From an uncultured Microscilla sp. (GTDB taxonomy: Bacteria > Bacteroidota > Bacteroidia > Cytophagales > Microscillaceae): DNA of 63,260 nt. Position numbers and translations under genes: made by a program. Below, one piece after another: positions 1 to 8,624 of the stretch (position 1 is its first letter; every line of letters begins with the position of its first letter). The notes under the pieces are model-generated. The model saw only the letters and a list, made by a program, of their open reading frames with translations, was not told the DNA's origin and made no database searches. The DNA is taken from contig NZ_CANLRP010000032.1 in NCBI RefSeq assembly GCF_947493425.1, forward strand, positions 1-63,260, read 5' to 3'.

Positions 1-161
1 ATGTGAGTGTAAATCCATTGCACAAATATCGTAATTTTAAAAACAATTGTAAACCAGCCCATAGTGCGTTTAGTCTGTTGACAAACCCACTGTACTTTGC
101 CTGGATAAAAAACTGTGCTGCTATAAATCATTGTTTTTGGTAAGCGCTTGTTAGTATAGTT

Positions 162-1265
162 TTAGCCCCCTAAACTTACCGTATGCCCTTTTTGCGGGTC
201 AACCTGGCCGCTCAACATTTCTTGATACAACTGTTCCAGTGCCTGGCTCCCCTGGTGTTTATCTATAGCTACAGCAGGCTGTACCTCAGTGGTAAACTGA
301 TGCCATACTTTAGCTACTCGTTTTTTTAGTTCATTGAGTCCCCAGTCTTTCACTCGCTTTTGCATTTGCGTAGGTGCAAAAAAGAAATCACCAGGTTGAG
401 GAAGGGTTTGTGTTCCTTGCAAATGTTGCCAATCGGTAAGTCCTACCAAACAATTGTATACAAGTTGCTGCTGCAAATGAGTTTGCAATCGGTATTGTGT
501 TTGGTGGTTGCCCGTAAAGTCAACTATTACATGCTTTTGTTGTGCATCAAGTGTAGTTATCTGGTCATAAGTGAGTACCTGATCATACCAACTTAGTTGT
601 TGTACAAAATCAGTGTTTTTAGCCGAAGTGAGCCCTATAATATTGATAGAGAGATTTTCTTGTTTTTTGCGCAAAGCAAGTAAAAATGCCAATGCCTGGG
701 CTGTCTTGCTCGATGCACTGGTTAATACAATATGAGTTGCCCCAAAAAATGCCTGATCAGCCACCAAATCGTCTATCAAAAAAGAGGTTTGAAACAAAGG
801 GGCATACAAACTATGCAGGGCTTCTTTTTGTGGGTGGTACAACAAATCCTGGGTTACATTGACATAACCGTTGTATACTGGAGCCAACCCTTGGCGGTGA
901 GGCGACACATCTATAAAGCCATGCGATGCCGCCTTGCCTGCACTTACCAACAAGTGCGACGACATGGGGTAATATCCATAAAAGCGTTGTCCGGGGAGTA
1001 TATCGGGGTGGTTAGACACGGCTACGTTGGCAAAGCCCCATACTGGAATAATTCCGTGCCCTTCTTGAGTAGGGAAAAAGTTCCAGTAACCCATCTTATC
1101 TCCCACTATTGCATACGTAATATTATTGGAGGTAAACGCAAACTGGTCTATTTTAAATAATACCTGGTGAGGTTGTAAGTTTTCAGAGTAACTGGTTTCC
1201 ACGATTTTTCCTGCATTGAGGTTGTTTAGTTCAACCACAAAATTTTTAGCTTTGATTGGTGGCAT
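162..1265 (-). CDS. DUF2855 family protein
   Basis: A 367-residue soluble protein that I place in the DUF2855 family from its overall pattern: an N-terminal half rich in aromatic and Gly residues (the VWGFANV and YGYYPMSSHL segments near residues 75-105) and a later Rossmann-like half starting near the LTSASSKTA stretch (about residue 180). The family resembles medium-chain dehydrogenases/quinone reductases but no reaction has been assigned. No signal peptide or membrane segment is visible, so it is probably cytoplasmic. The ATG start gives a length normal for the family. It is transcribed away from the CoA-transferase genes and has no operon partner inside the window; whatever follows it lies beyond the left edge. 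Confidence 0.75.
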   Translation of the reverse strand: MPPIKAKNFVVELNNLNAGKIVETSYSENLQPHQVLFKIDQFAFTSNNITYAIVGDKMGYWNFFPTQEGHGIIPVWGFANVAVSNHPDILPGQRFYGYYPMSSHLLVSAGKAASHGFIDVSPHRQGLAPVYNGYVNVTQDLLYHPQKEALHSLYAPLFQTSFLIDDLVADQAFFGATHIVLTSASSKTAQALAFLLALRKKQENLSINIIGLTSAKNTDFVQQLSWYDQVLTYDQITTLDAQQKHVIVDFTGNHQTQYRLQTHLQQQLVYNCLVGLTDWQHLQGTQTLPQPGDFFFAPTQMQKRVKDWGLNELKKRVAKVWHQFTTEVQPAVAIDKHQGSQALEQLYQEMLSGQVDPQKGHTVSLGG

Positions 1266-1335
1266 ATATTTGTTAGAATAAAAGGGTTTAAAACCTTAAA
1301 TATATCAATCCGAATTTGTTCGACCATAGCATCAG

Positions 1336-1455
1336 ATGAAAAAATTTTTTACCGTTATCAAAGCCTCCCAGACAGTTTCTTTAGGCACTTGTTTTTATTG
1401 GCTGGGCTTTGGTTTTATTTTTCAGGCGATTATTCTAATTTTGATTATTGTTTGA
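1336..1455 (+). CDS. possible small single-pass membrane peptide (39 aa)
   Basis: An ATG-to-TGA frame of 39 codons. It starts with a basic segment (MKKFFTVIKA), has a short polar stretch, then a strongly hydrophobic C-terminal half (WLGFGFIFQ followed by a run of Ile and Leu) long enough for one membrane helix. It sits alone in the 457-bp gap between the DUF2855 gene and the CoA-transferase operon. The basic-then-hydrophobic layout is the only argument for coding; no homologue is known to me and the frame may be chance. Confidence 0.3.
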   Translation: MKKFFTVIKASQTVSLGTCFYWLGFGFIFQAIILILIIV

Positions 1456-1722
1456 TAATTACTAAGCAAAAGTGCAATAACCCTCAACAAAAACCAGGAA
1501 TGATAGTTTTATGAACAGTTGATTACCCTGGATAGTTTGTTAAAAATGTACAGGTTGCTGTAGCAATAGTTCAAAAATAACTGCTATACATCCAATTAGA
1601 AAGGTAGAAAGCCTTGCCTGTTTTGAGAGTTTGGTAATTATTGATTAAATAGTAACAACCAAGCTGTATGTGACACAATTTCTAAATAAAAAATAGAAGT
1701 AACCAACACAAACTTTTACAAA

Positions 1723-2421
1723 ATGATAAACAAAGTAGTAGATAACGCTGAGGTGGCAGTAGCCGACATTCCTAACAATGCTACCCTTATGTTGGGGGGC
1801 TTTGGGTTGTGTGGTATTCCCGAAAACTGCATTAGTGCATTGGTGGCAAAAAAGACCGCAGGGCTTACCTGTATTTCTAACAATGCCGGAGTAGATGACT
1901 TTGGTATTGGCTTGATGCTCCAGCAACGCCAGGTGAAAAAAATGATCTCTTCTTATGTAGGCGAAAACAAAGAGTTTGAGCGACAGTTATTGTCGGGCGA
2001 GCTTGAAGTAGAGCTTACCCCACAGGGCACCCTTGCCGAGCGTATTCGTGCCGGTGGAGCTGGTATCCCTGCCTTTTTTACTCCAGCAGGTTATGGCACC
2101 GAGGTAGCAGAAGGCAAAGAAACCCGTGAGTTTGACGGAAAAATGTACCTAATGGAAAACTGGTTAATTGCCGACTTTGCTTTGGTAAAAGCCTGGAAGG
2201 GAGACACTGCCGGCAACCTTGTTTTTAAAGGTACCGCCCGTAACTTTAACCCAATGATGGCAGCAGCAGGTAAAATCACCATTGCCGAAGTAGAAGAGTT
2301 AGTTCCTGCCGGAGAGCTTGATCCTAATGCTATCCACACACCAGGAGTATTTGTTCAGCGTATTTTCCAGGGCACTGGCTACGAAAAGCGCATTGAGCAA
2401 AGAACAGTTTCTTCTAACTAA
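1723..2421 (+). CDS. scoA: 3-oxoacid CoA-transferase subunit A
   Basis: The alpha subunit (232 aa) of a two-subunit family I CoA-transferase, which moves CoA between succinyl-CoA and acetoacetate (or a similar 3-oxoacid) in ketone-body or short-chain acid use. The family motif [11 protein letters not shown] is at residues 25-35, followed by the conserved NNAG and GGAGIPAF segments. Length matches bacterial ScoA/AtoD. The beta subunit follows about 100 bp downstream on the same strand, so the two are probably co-transcribed. Which acid is the true substrate cannot be read from sequence; succinyl-CoA:acetoacetate is the usual annotation. Confidence 0.9.
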   Translation: MINKVVDNAEVAVADIPNNATLMLGGFGLCGIPENCISALVAKKTAGLTCISNNAGVDDFGIGLMLQQRQVKKMISSYVGENKEFERQLLSGELEVELTPQGTLAERIRAGGAGIPAFFTPAGYGTEVAEGKETREFDGKMYLMENWLIADFALVKAWKGDTAGNLVFKGTARNFNPMMAAAGKITIAEVEELVPAGELDPNAIHTPGVFVQRIFQGTGYEKRIEQRTVSSN

Positions 2422-2527
2422 TTGTTACATGGTTGAATTGCTAAATTGTTATTTAAGTAATATTTTACTAGTATCTAAAACCATTTAGCAATACAGCAAT
2501 TTTTTTAATTGACAAAAAATATTGATT

Positions 2528-3187
2528 ATGGCTTTAGATAAAAACGGCATAGCTCAGCGTATTGCCAAAGAGTTAAAAGATGGTTATTATGTAAACTTGG
2601 GCATAGGTATCCCCACTTTGGTGGCAAACTATATTCCTGAAGGCATGGATGTAGTGCTACAGTCTGAGAACGGATTGTTAGGTATTGGTCCTTTTCCTAC
2701 CGAAGAAAACGTAGACGCTGATCTGATCAATGCGGGTAAGCAAACTATTTCGATGGTAGATGGCTCTGTATTGTTTAGCTCTGCCGATAGCTTTGGTATG
2801 ATTAGAGGAGGACACATTGACCTGACTATTTTGGGGGCAATGGAAGTATCAGAAAATGGAGATATTGCCAACTGGAAGATTCCTGGTAAAATGGTAAAAG
2901 GTATGGGAGGCGCGATGGATTTGGTAGCGTCGGCCAAAAACATTATTGTGGCAATGCGTCACGTAGACAAGTACGGTAAGTCTAAACTATTGCCTGAGTG
3001 TAGCCTTCCGCTAACCGGGGTAAATTGTGTAAAGAAAATTGTGACCGAGCTTGGGGTATTTGAAGTGGTGCCCGAAGGTGGTTTTAAAGTATTGGAGCGT
3101 GCCCCTGGGGTAAGCCTGGAAGAAATAAAAAATTCTACAGCAGGTAAATTAATTGTAGAAGAAGAAATACCTGAAATGGCATTTTAA
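2528..3187 (+). CDS. scoB: 3-oxoacid CoA-transferase subunit B
   Basis: The beta subunit (219 aa) of the CoA-transferase. It carries the SENG motif at residues 46-49; Glu47 is the catalytic glutamate that forms the enzyme-CoA thioester in this family. The GIGIPTLVANY segment and the GGAMDLV stretch are also typical. I start it at the ATG at 2528; a TTG two codons earlier is possible but adds nothing conserved. With the upstream alpha subunit it makes a complete enzyme. A hairpin with a T-run at about 3449-3488 is the nearest terminator, though a 161-bp repeat element lies before it. Confidence 0.92.
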   Translation: MALDKNGIAQRIAKELKDGYYVNLGIGIPTLVANYIPEGMDVVLQSENGLLGIGPFPTEENVDADLINAGKQTISMVDGSVLFSSADSFGMIRGGHIDLTILGAMEVSENGDIANWKIPGKMVKGMGGAMDLVASAKNIIVAMRHVDKYGKSKLLPECSLPLTGVNCVKKIVTELGVFEVVPEGGFKVLERAPGVSLEEIKNSTAGKLIVEEEIPEMAF

Positions 3188-3235
3188 TTTTTTATCTGAA
3201 ACTTAAAACGGCAACGTGAAGGTCTGTACTTTGTT

Positions 3236-3396
3236 AGGAACGGTGAGAAATTAAATTACCATTCTTGAGGTAGAGGTTTTGTTTTGAGACGAGGCTATTT
3301 TTTGCGCCCATAGCAGCGCTACGGGCAATAAAAATAACGAAGTATCAAGGCGAAAAATCACCCCTCAGAGTGTAAATTTATTTTTGAACAATTCCT
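3236..3396. repeat. 161-bp inverted-repeat element, copy 1
   Basis: The element runs from AGGAACGGTG to AACAATTCCT, with imperfect terminal inverted repeats of about 23 bp. In the middle is a hairpin whose arms are GCCCATAGC and GCTACGGGC, with A/T-rich extensions on both sides. It differs from copy 2 (9921-10081) at only two positions by direct comparison and lies in the same orientation. It has no coding frame. It looks like a MITE or another dispersed non-autonomous element. Confidence 0.85.
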
Positions 3397-3448
3397 TAGT
3401 TTCAACCAATTAAGTGCTTAATAAAATAGGCAAAGTGTTATAAAAGAC

Positions 3449-3488
3449 AAGCTACAAACGTATAGTAAACACTGTTTGTAGCTTTTTT
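3449..3488 (+). terminator. rho-independent terminator
   Basis: A perfect 11-bp stem (AAGCTACAAAC with GTTTGTAGCTT), a 14-nt loop and then a run of T. It lies downstream of the CoA-transferase pair and just before the next gene, so it should separate the two transcription units. Confidence 0.75.
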
Positions 3489-3508
3489 AGTTAATTTGAT
3501 GAACAATA

Positions 3509-4135
3509 ATGAATCAAGCAGTGGTGATTGGGTATTCAGGACACGCTTATGTGGTCATTGATATACTTACTAGCATGGGGTATACTGTTACTGGGTATTA
3601 TGATAGGGAAGAAAAAGCCCGTAATCCTTACCTCTTAAAGTATCAGGGCAAAGAAACCGCTCCAAGTACTAGTAAACAATTGAAGAAGCTTACTTATTTT
3701 ATAAGCATTGGTGACAATTATGCCCGTAAAAAAGTGTATGAATTACTTGTTGGCTCTACTGCTCAGCCCGTAAACGCCATTCATCCCCAAAGCATTGTGA
3801 GCCATGCAGCATACATTGCAAATCAGACAGGAGTAATGGTTGCCCCCAATGTAGTGATTAACGCTTGTTGTTATGTAGGTGTAGGAACCATTTGTAATAC
3901 ATCGAGCACCCTTGAGCACGAATGCCATATAGGAGACTTTTGCCACATTGCCCCAGGTGCCACCCTATGCGGCAATGTACAAGTAGGCGATATGAGCTTT
4001 ATAGGAGCCAATGCAGTAGTAAAACAAGGCGTTTGTATTGGCAAAAACGTGATCATAGGCGCAGGGGCAGTAGTGATAAAAGATGTGCCTGATAACACAG
4101 TAGTGGTAGGAAATCCACAGCGGATTATGCAATAA
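3509..4135 (+). CDS. NeuD/PglD-type sugar O- or N-acetyltransferase
   Basis: 208 aa. Residues 1-85 form the Rossmann-like nucleotide-sugar binding half (AVVIGYSGHAYVVIDIL near the start), and residues 90-205 are hexapeptide repeats of a left-handed beta-helix. This two-part build is that of the NeuD/PglD acetyltransferases, which put an acetyl group from acetyl-CoA on a sugar or nucleotide sugar. The LEHECHIGD stretch (His137, His140) holds candidates for the catalytic base. It is the first glycan gene of the region, but the M48 protease gene separates it from the exporter. Whether it acts on an amino group (PglD-like) or a hydroxyl (NeuD-like) cannot be told. Confidence 0.82.
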   Translation: MNQAVVIGYSGHAYVVIDILTSMGYTVTGYYDREEKARNPYLLKYQGKETAPSTSKQLKKLTYFISIGDNYARKKVYELLVGSTAQPVNAIHPQSIVSHAAYIANQTGVMVAPNVVINACCYVGVGTICNTSSTLEHECHIGDFCHIAPGATLCGNVQVGDMSFIGANAVVKQGVCIGKNVIIGAGAVVIKDVPDNTVVVGNPQRIMQ

Positions 4136-4262
4136 TTTCTGCAAGAGTAATGTTTCTATAAGGGTGATTTTGAGAATTTGTAAAACTGCCAGTACTTCAT
4201 ACACTTAAAACATCAATTAAACTAAATCGTTTCATTCAAAAACCAACCATTTTTATAAAATA

Positions 4263-5078
4263 ATGATACAGAAATACACATTTAAATCTTTGTTTTTGAT
4301 GCTCATTCCTTTAGTCTTTTGTACTTGTACCAAGGATGGCAAAGTAAATATATTTAGCCTACAAGACGACATTAAACTAGGGCAACAGGTACGCGACGAG
4401 ATTGCCAGTAAACCTACCGAATATCCTGTGCTAGATCGTACCCAGTATGCGACCTCTTATGCTTTTTTGGAAAAAATAAGAGACAATATTTTAAACGGTG
4501 GAGGGGTAGACAATAAAGACGTCTTCGAATGGCAATTATTTATCATCAATGATCCTAATACCCTCAATGCTTTTGTAACCCCTGGAGGCTATATTTATGT
4601 ATACACAGGGCTGATTAAGTTTTTGCAAAACGAAGATCAACTTGCCGGAGTAATGGGACACGAGATTGCCCATGCCGACAAACGTCACTCTACTACCAAC
4701 CTTACCAAAAAGTATGGGGTAAGTTTGATGCTAGATGTAGTGTTTGGCAAAAACTCTACTGGGATTAGTGGCATTGCCAAAGATGTTGCTGGTGGTTTAA
4801 GTGGTTTGAGTTTTAGCCGTTCCACCGAGACAGAAGCCGATGCCTTTTCGGTAGAATACTTGTCTAAAACCAGTTATCAGTGCAGCGGAGCAGCCGGATT
4901 TTTTGAGTTGATAGAAGCCCAGGGAGGTTCTAATACTCCTGTATGGCTAAGTACCCACCCAAGTCCCGAAAACCGGGTGCAAGACATCAAAGCCAAGGCG
5001 CAGTCTATTGGTTGTAAAACTACTGTAGACACCAATGTAAGTGACTATCAAGCCTTTCAGAACGGTTTACCTCAGTAA
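4263..5078 (+). CDS. M48 family zinc metalloprotease, probable lipoprotein
   Basis: 271 aa. The zinc-binding HEIAH motif is at residues 133-137 and the third ligand is Glu191 in the TEADAF segment, the M48/BepA-like arrangement. The N-terminus is a hydrophobic signal followed by Cys residues at 20 and 22, so it may be a lipoprotein, though the lipobox is not canonical. Family members (BepA, LoiP) trim or quality-control outer-membrane proteins in the periplasm. There are no TPR repeats behind the catalytic domain, so it is the short form. A strong terminator follows immediately, so it is probably a single-gene unit unrelated to the glycan genes around it. Confidence 0.88.
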   Translation: MIQKYTFKSLFLMLIPLVFCTCTKDGKVNIFSLQDDIKLGQQVRDEIASKPTEYPVLDRTQYATSYAFLEKIRDNILNGGGVDNKDVFEWQLFIINDPNTLNAFVTPGGYIYVYTGLIKFLQNEDQLAGVMGHEIAHADKRHSTTNLTKKYGVSLMLDVVFGKNSTGISGIAKDVAGGLSGLSFSRSTETEADAFSVEYLSKTSYQCSGAAGFFELIEAQGGSNTPVWLSTHPSPENRVQDIKAKAQSIGCKTTVDTNVSDYQAFQNGLPQ

Positions 5079-5090
5079 ATTTTTAGCATA

Positions 5091-5129
5091 AAACCCCAAA
5101 GTGCGTTACTTGCTCGCTTTGGGGTTTTT
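5091..5129 (+). terminator. rho-independent terminator after the M48 gene
   Basis: An inverted repeat AAACCCCAAAG / CTTTGGGGTTT (11 bp, with a partly paired inner part) closes on a short loop and ends in a T-run. It begins 12 bp after the protease stop codon. Confidence 0.85.
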
Positions 5130-5297
5130 GGTAAACGGCTTTGAAATAATTTTTACTAAACTTTGTGTGAAGTAAATAAATTTCTGTTATTTGCTTACTT
5201 AGGCAAACTTAATAATCTGAAAAAACCTTGCACAAAGGCTTTAGTGATTTTACGGTGCTGGCATACAAAATTTTTATATAAAACGAAGATACAACCC

Positions 5298-6155
5298 ATG
5301 TCTCAAAAAGCTACTGAGGATCAATGGTCAGAAATAATTACACCCAAAAAATCGTGGTTTGATCTAAGGCTCAACGAGCTATGGCAATACCGTGACCTGA
5401 TTGTTTTGTTTGTGCGGCGAGATTTTGTTGCAGTATATAAACAAACCATTCTGGGACCTTTGTGGCACATCATACAGCCCCTGTTTACTACCTTAGTGTT
5501 CGTGCTGGTTTTTGGCAACATAGCTGGACTATCTACTGATGGACAACCTGCCTTTTTGTTTTACATGTGTGGGGTGACTATCTGGAACTATTTCGCCAAT
5601 AATTTAAATAAAACCTCTAATACGTTTGTTGAAAATCAAGGGGTTTTTGGTAAAGTGTACTTTCCTCGTTTAACTGTCCCTGTTTCAAATGTTATCAGTG
5701 GTTTATTCTCCTTTACTATTCAGTTCTTTTTGTTTCTTGTCATCTATCTTGTTTTTTACCTGAGAGGCGTCAGTCTACAGCCAAATATGTGGATACTTGC
5801 TATTCCATTTTTTATATTAACCATGGCTATACTTAGCCTTGGGCTAGGTATTATCATTTCTTCACTTACCACCAAATACCGCGACCTTACCATGTTGATA
5901 GGTTTTGGGGTACAGCTATTTATGTATGCCAGCCCTGTCATTTATCCAATGTCTTCACTGAGCCCAAAGTTACAGTATTATATGCATTTCAACCCTGTGG
6001 CATCTATTCTCGAAGGTTTCAAGTATGCTTTTTTTGGCAAAGGTATAGTAAGCTACAACTCATTGACTTATAGCTTCATTCTTGCGATCACTATCTTTTT
6101 GATAGGGGTGGCACTATTTCATCGGATTGAAAAAACATTTATGGATACGGTATAG
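5298..6155 (+). CDS. wzm: polysaccharide ABC exporter permease (Wzm/TagG type)
   Basis: 285 aa, ABC-2 family permease that moves a finished, lipid-linked polysaccharide across the inner membrane together with an ATPase (the gene at 7257). It has the conserved N-terminal segment ahead of the membrane part (LWQYRDLIVLFVRRDF, then YKQTILGPLWHIIQP), which is diagnostic of Wzm/TagG/RfbA permeases, and about six hydrophobic segments. The frame is open upstream to a TTG at 5163, but the ATG at 5298 gives the start expected for the family; the extra 45 residues are unlike any permease N-terminus. The pseB-like gene sits between it and its ATPase partner. Confidence 0.9.
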   Translation: MSQKATEDQWSEIITPKKSWFDLRLNELWQYRDLIVLFVRRDFVAVYKQTILGPLWHIIQPLFTTLVFVLVFGNIAGLSTDGQPAFLFYMCGVTIWNYFANNLNKTSNTFVENQGVFGKVYFPRLTVPVSNVISGLFSFTIQFFLFLVIYLVFYLRGVSLQPNMWILAIPFFILTMAILSLGLGIIISSLTTKYRDLTMLIGFGVQLFMYASPVIYPMSSLSPKLQYYMHFNPVASILEGFKYAFFGKGIVSYNSLTYSFILAITIFLIGVALFHRIEKTFMDTV

Positions 6156-6222
6156 CTCAACTAGTTTGATTAAGCATCGAAAACCTAAATGAAGCAAATT
6201 ATAAAATAGCTTAATTATTCAA

Positions 6223-7260
6223 ATGCTGGATTTTAAAAATAAATCAATCATTATAACTGGTGGTACAGGTTCTTTTGGTAGGCGCTTTACTAGAAAAGTT
6301 ATAGAAGAGGTACCAGGTATAAAATGTTTAGCGATATTCTCCAGAGATGAATACAAGCAGCAACGAATGGCTGAGGAATTTCCTCAATCTAAATATCCTG
6401 CTATAAAATATATTTTAGGAGATATAAGGGACTTTGACAGGTTAAATCAGGTATTTACTGGAATGGACTATGTTGTGCATGCAGCAGCACTCAAACAAGT
6501 TGATATTTCAGAGGCTAATTCTATGGAGTTTGTCAAAACCAACATCATGGGCACAGAGAATGTAATAAGAGCTGCTCAACAAAATAAAGTAAAAAAGGTA
6601 ATCGGGTTATCATCTGATAAAGCTGTCAATCCTGTAAGCCTTTATGGTGCTACCAAAATGTGCTCAGATAAACTATTTATTTCCGCAAACTTTCATCCTT
6701 ATGAATCTTGTACCAAATTTACAATTGTAAGGTATGGCAATGTTATAGGGTCAAGAGGGTCTGTTATTCCATTATTTTTACGAAAGAAAAAAGATAAAAA
6801 ACTACCCATCACTGATTTAGAAATGACACGCTTTCATGTTCCTATAGGTGTAGAAAGTAACACCATCTTGTTTGCGTTACAACATTCTCAAGGAGGTGAA
6901 ATAATTATACCTAAACTGTCAGCTTTCCGCATAAGTGATGTAGCCAATACGATTTGCGCAGAGTGTGCTCATCAAACAATTGGACTAAGAAGCGGCGAGA
7001 AAAAACATGAAGAACTGATAGGAGCTGAAGAAACTGCTTATACTTATGACATCGGGCAACACTATTTAGTGGTTCCTCAAAATCAATCGTTTAACTTTAA
7101 TTACTATAAACTATCTAGTGCTAATTTAAAGAAGGTCTCTGATAATTTTCAATACTCCTCTGACAATGGATTGTATTTATTAAGCATAAACGAAATACAA
7201 GAGGAGATTAGAAAGTACATTGACTGGGATAATTCACTTTTCGAACAAAGGAAGACATGA
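6223..7260 (+). CDS. pseB: PseB-like UDP-GlcNAc 4,6-dehydratase
   Basis: 345 aa, extended short-chain dehydrogenase. The NAD(P) motif GGTGSFG is at residues 13-19, with Asp132, Lys133 and Tyr141 (in SSDK and YGATK) at the positions of the catalytic residues of the inverting FlaA1/PseB dehydratases; AALKQVD (88-94) is also typical. It should convert UDP-GlcNAc to a 4-keto-6-deoxy sugar, the first step to pseudaminic acid, FucNAc or related sugars. The partner aminotransferase and later Pse enzymes are not in the window, so the final sugar is unknown; a CapE-like role is an alternative. Its stop overlaps the start of the ATPase gene (ATGA), showing translational coupling. Confidence 0.85.
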   Translation: MLDFKNKSIIITGGTGSFGRRFTRKVIEEVPGIKCLAIFSRDEYKQQRMAEEFPQSKYPAIKYILGDIRDFDRLNQVFTGMDYVVHAAALKQVDISEANSMEFVKTNIMGTENVIRAAQQNKVKKVIGLSSDKAVNPVSLYGATKMCSDKLFISANFHPYESCTKFTIVRYGNVIGSRGSVIPLFLRKKKDKKLPITDLEMTRFHVPIGVESNTILFALQHSQGGEIIIPKLSAFRISDVANTICAECAHQTIGLRSGEKKHEELIGAEETAYTYDIGQHYLVVPQNQSFNFNYYKLSSANLKKVSDNFQYSSDNGLYLLSINEIQEEIRKYIDWDNSLFEQRKT

Positions 7261-8546
7261 GTAGAACGGTTTTAAAGGTAGAAAATTTATATAAACAATA
7301 TCGCTTGGGTTTGGTAGGTTCGGGCACTCTCAAAGATGACTTGGCTCGATGGTGGGCTAAAATGAGAGGAAAGGAAGATCCTTTGCTGAAGATTGGTGAA
7401 AGCAACAAGCTAGATACTATTGATGGTGACTATGTGTGGGCACTTAAGAATATTAACTTTGAAGTAAAGCAGGGAGAAGTATTAGGAATTATTGGAAAAA
7501 ATGGTGCAGGAAAATCTACTTTACTAAAAATACTATCAAAGGTAACTGGACCTTCCAAAGGTAGTATCAAAGTGAAGGGTAGGGTAGCTTCTTTATTAGA
7601 AGTAGGCACTGGGTTTCATCCTGAGCTTACTGGGAGAGAAAATATTTTTCTCAATGGAGCTATTTTGGGCATGAATAAGCGGGAAATTCGTAGTAAACTT
7701 GATGAAATTATAGATTTTGCGGGAGTAAGTAAATATGTAGATACACCCGTAAAACGCTACTCTTCGGGCATGTATGTACGTCTTGCTTTTGCGGTAGCTG
7801 CTCACCTTGACCCTGAGGTTTTAATTGTAGACGAAGTATTGGCTGTAGGTGACATTGATTTTCAGGAAAAAGCCATCGGAAAAATGAAAGATGTAAGTAA
7901 AGGAGAAGGGCGAACGGTGTTGTTTGTAAGCCATAATATGAAAAGTGTAAAATCTCTTTGTACAAGGGGGATACTTTTGAGAAATGGACAAGTACAAGAT
8001 ACCGGAGACATACATAGTGTTGTGCAAACCTATCTGAATAAAAACAAAGGGCTAGTGTTTGATGGAACTATTTCGGACGATGTGTTTAGGTCGGGTACAG
8101 GAGAGGTTTTGTTTAAAGAAGTTCGCTTGTTGAGCGATAACCACAAGGTGACGGACACTGTTTTTTATAAAGAAAAAATTCGCTTAAGTCTTACTATTGA
8201 AGCTTTAATCGATGTACCAGCTTTGCTGGTAGGTTTTCAGATTGTGAGTGCCAATGGCGAAAAAATAGGCATGGCTTTAAGTAAAGATGAAACAAAAGAT
8301 ACCACACTTAGGGTTAATAAGGGGAGGCATAAAATATTAGTTGAGGTTGAAAACAATTTATTGCCAGGAAAGTATGCATTTAACCTGAGCATGTCTATGT
8401 TCCCATCTGGAAACGATGTTGATATTATAGATAATATCTGTGATTTTCGAGTGTTGGAGTTTACCCAACATAAAAATGGACACTTTAAGTGGACAACGCA
8501 TGGGTATGTCCTGTTGAACGCAACATTTACTCTTCAGAGTAGTTGA
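7257..8546 (+). CDS. wzt: polysaccharide ABC exporter ATPase with Wzt C-terminal domain
   Basis: 429 aa. Walker A GKNGAGKST is at 80-88, signature YSSGM at 168-172, Walker B VLIVDE at 188-193 and the switch His at 226. Residues from about 255 to the end form an extra beta-rich domain. In O-antigen ATPases of this size that domain (Wzt-C) binds the non-reducing end of the polymer, often a methyl or phosphate cap. The start overlaps the pseB-like gene by 4 bp. It pairs with the permease at 5298. The long form suggests that only finished, correctly capped chains are exported; the two methyltransferases downstream fit this. Confidence 0.92.
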   Translation: MSRTVLKVENLYKQYRLGLVGSGTLKDDLARWWAKMRGKEDPLLKIGESNKLDTIDGDYVWALKNINFEVKQGEVLGIIGKNGAGKSTLLKILSKVTGPSKGSIKVKGRVASLLEVGTGFHPELTGRENIFLNGAILGMNKREIRSKLDEIIDFAGVSKYVDTPVKRYSSGMYVRLAFAVAAHLDPEVLIVDEVLAVGDIDFQEKAIGKMKDVSKGEGRTVLFVSHNMKSVKSLCTRGILLRNGQVQDTGDIHSVVQTYLNKNKGLVFDGTISDDVFRSGTGEVLFKEVRLLSDNHKVTDTVFYKEKIRLSLTIEALIDVPALLVGFQIVSANGEKIGMALSKDETKDTTLRVNKGRHKILVEVENNLLPGKYAFNLSMSMFPSGNDVDIIDNICDFRVLEFTQHKNGHFKWTTHGYVLLNATFTLQSS

Positions 8547-8624
8547 TTCATTGGTTTTAGTAAAGGTTACAGCTGCTTGTTTTAGGAGTTAGTGAAAGTA
8601 ACAAAGAGCCTATTTCAGATAAAT

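Noticed and set aside
1..161. Gene at the left edge
   Set aside because: No frame is open across the edge with a recognisable product in either direction.
5163..5297. N-terminal extension of the Wzm permease from a TTG
   Set aside because: The extra 45 residues do not fit the family; the ATG at 5298 gives the expected start.
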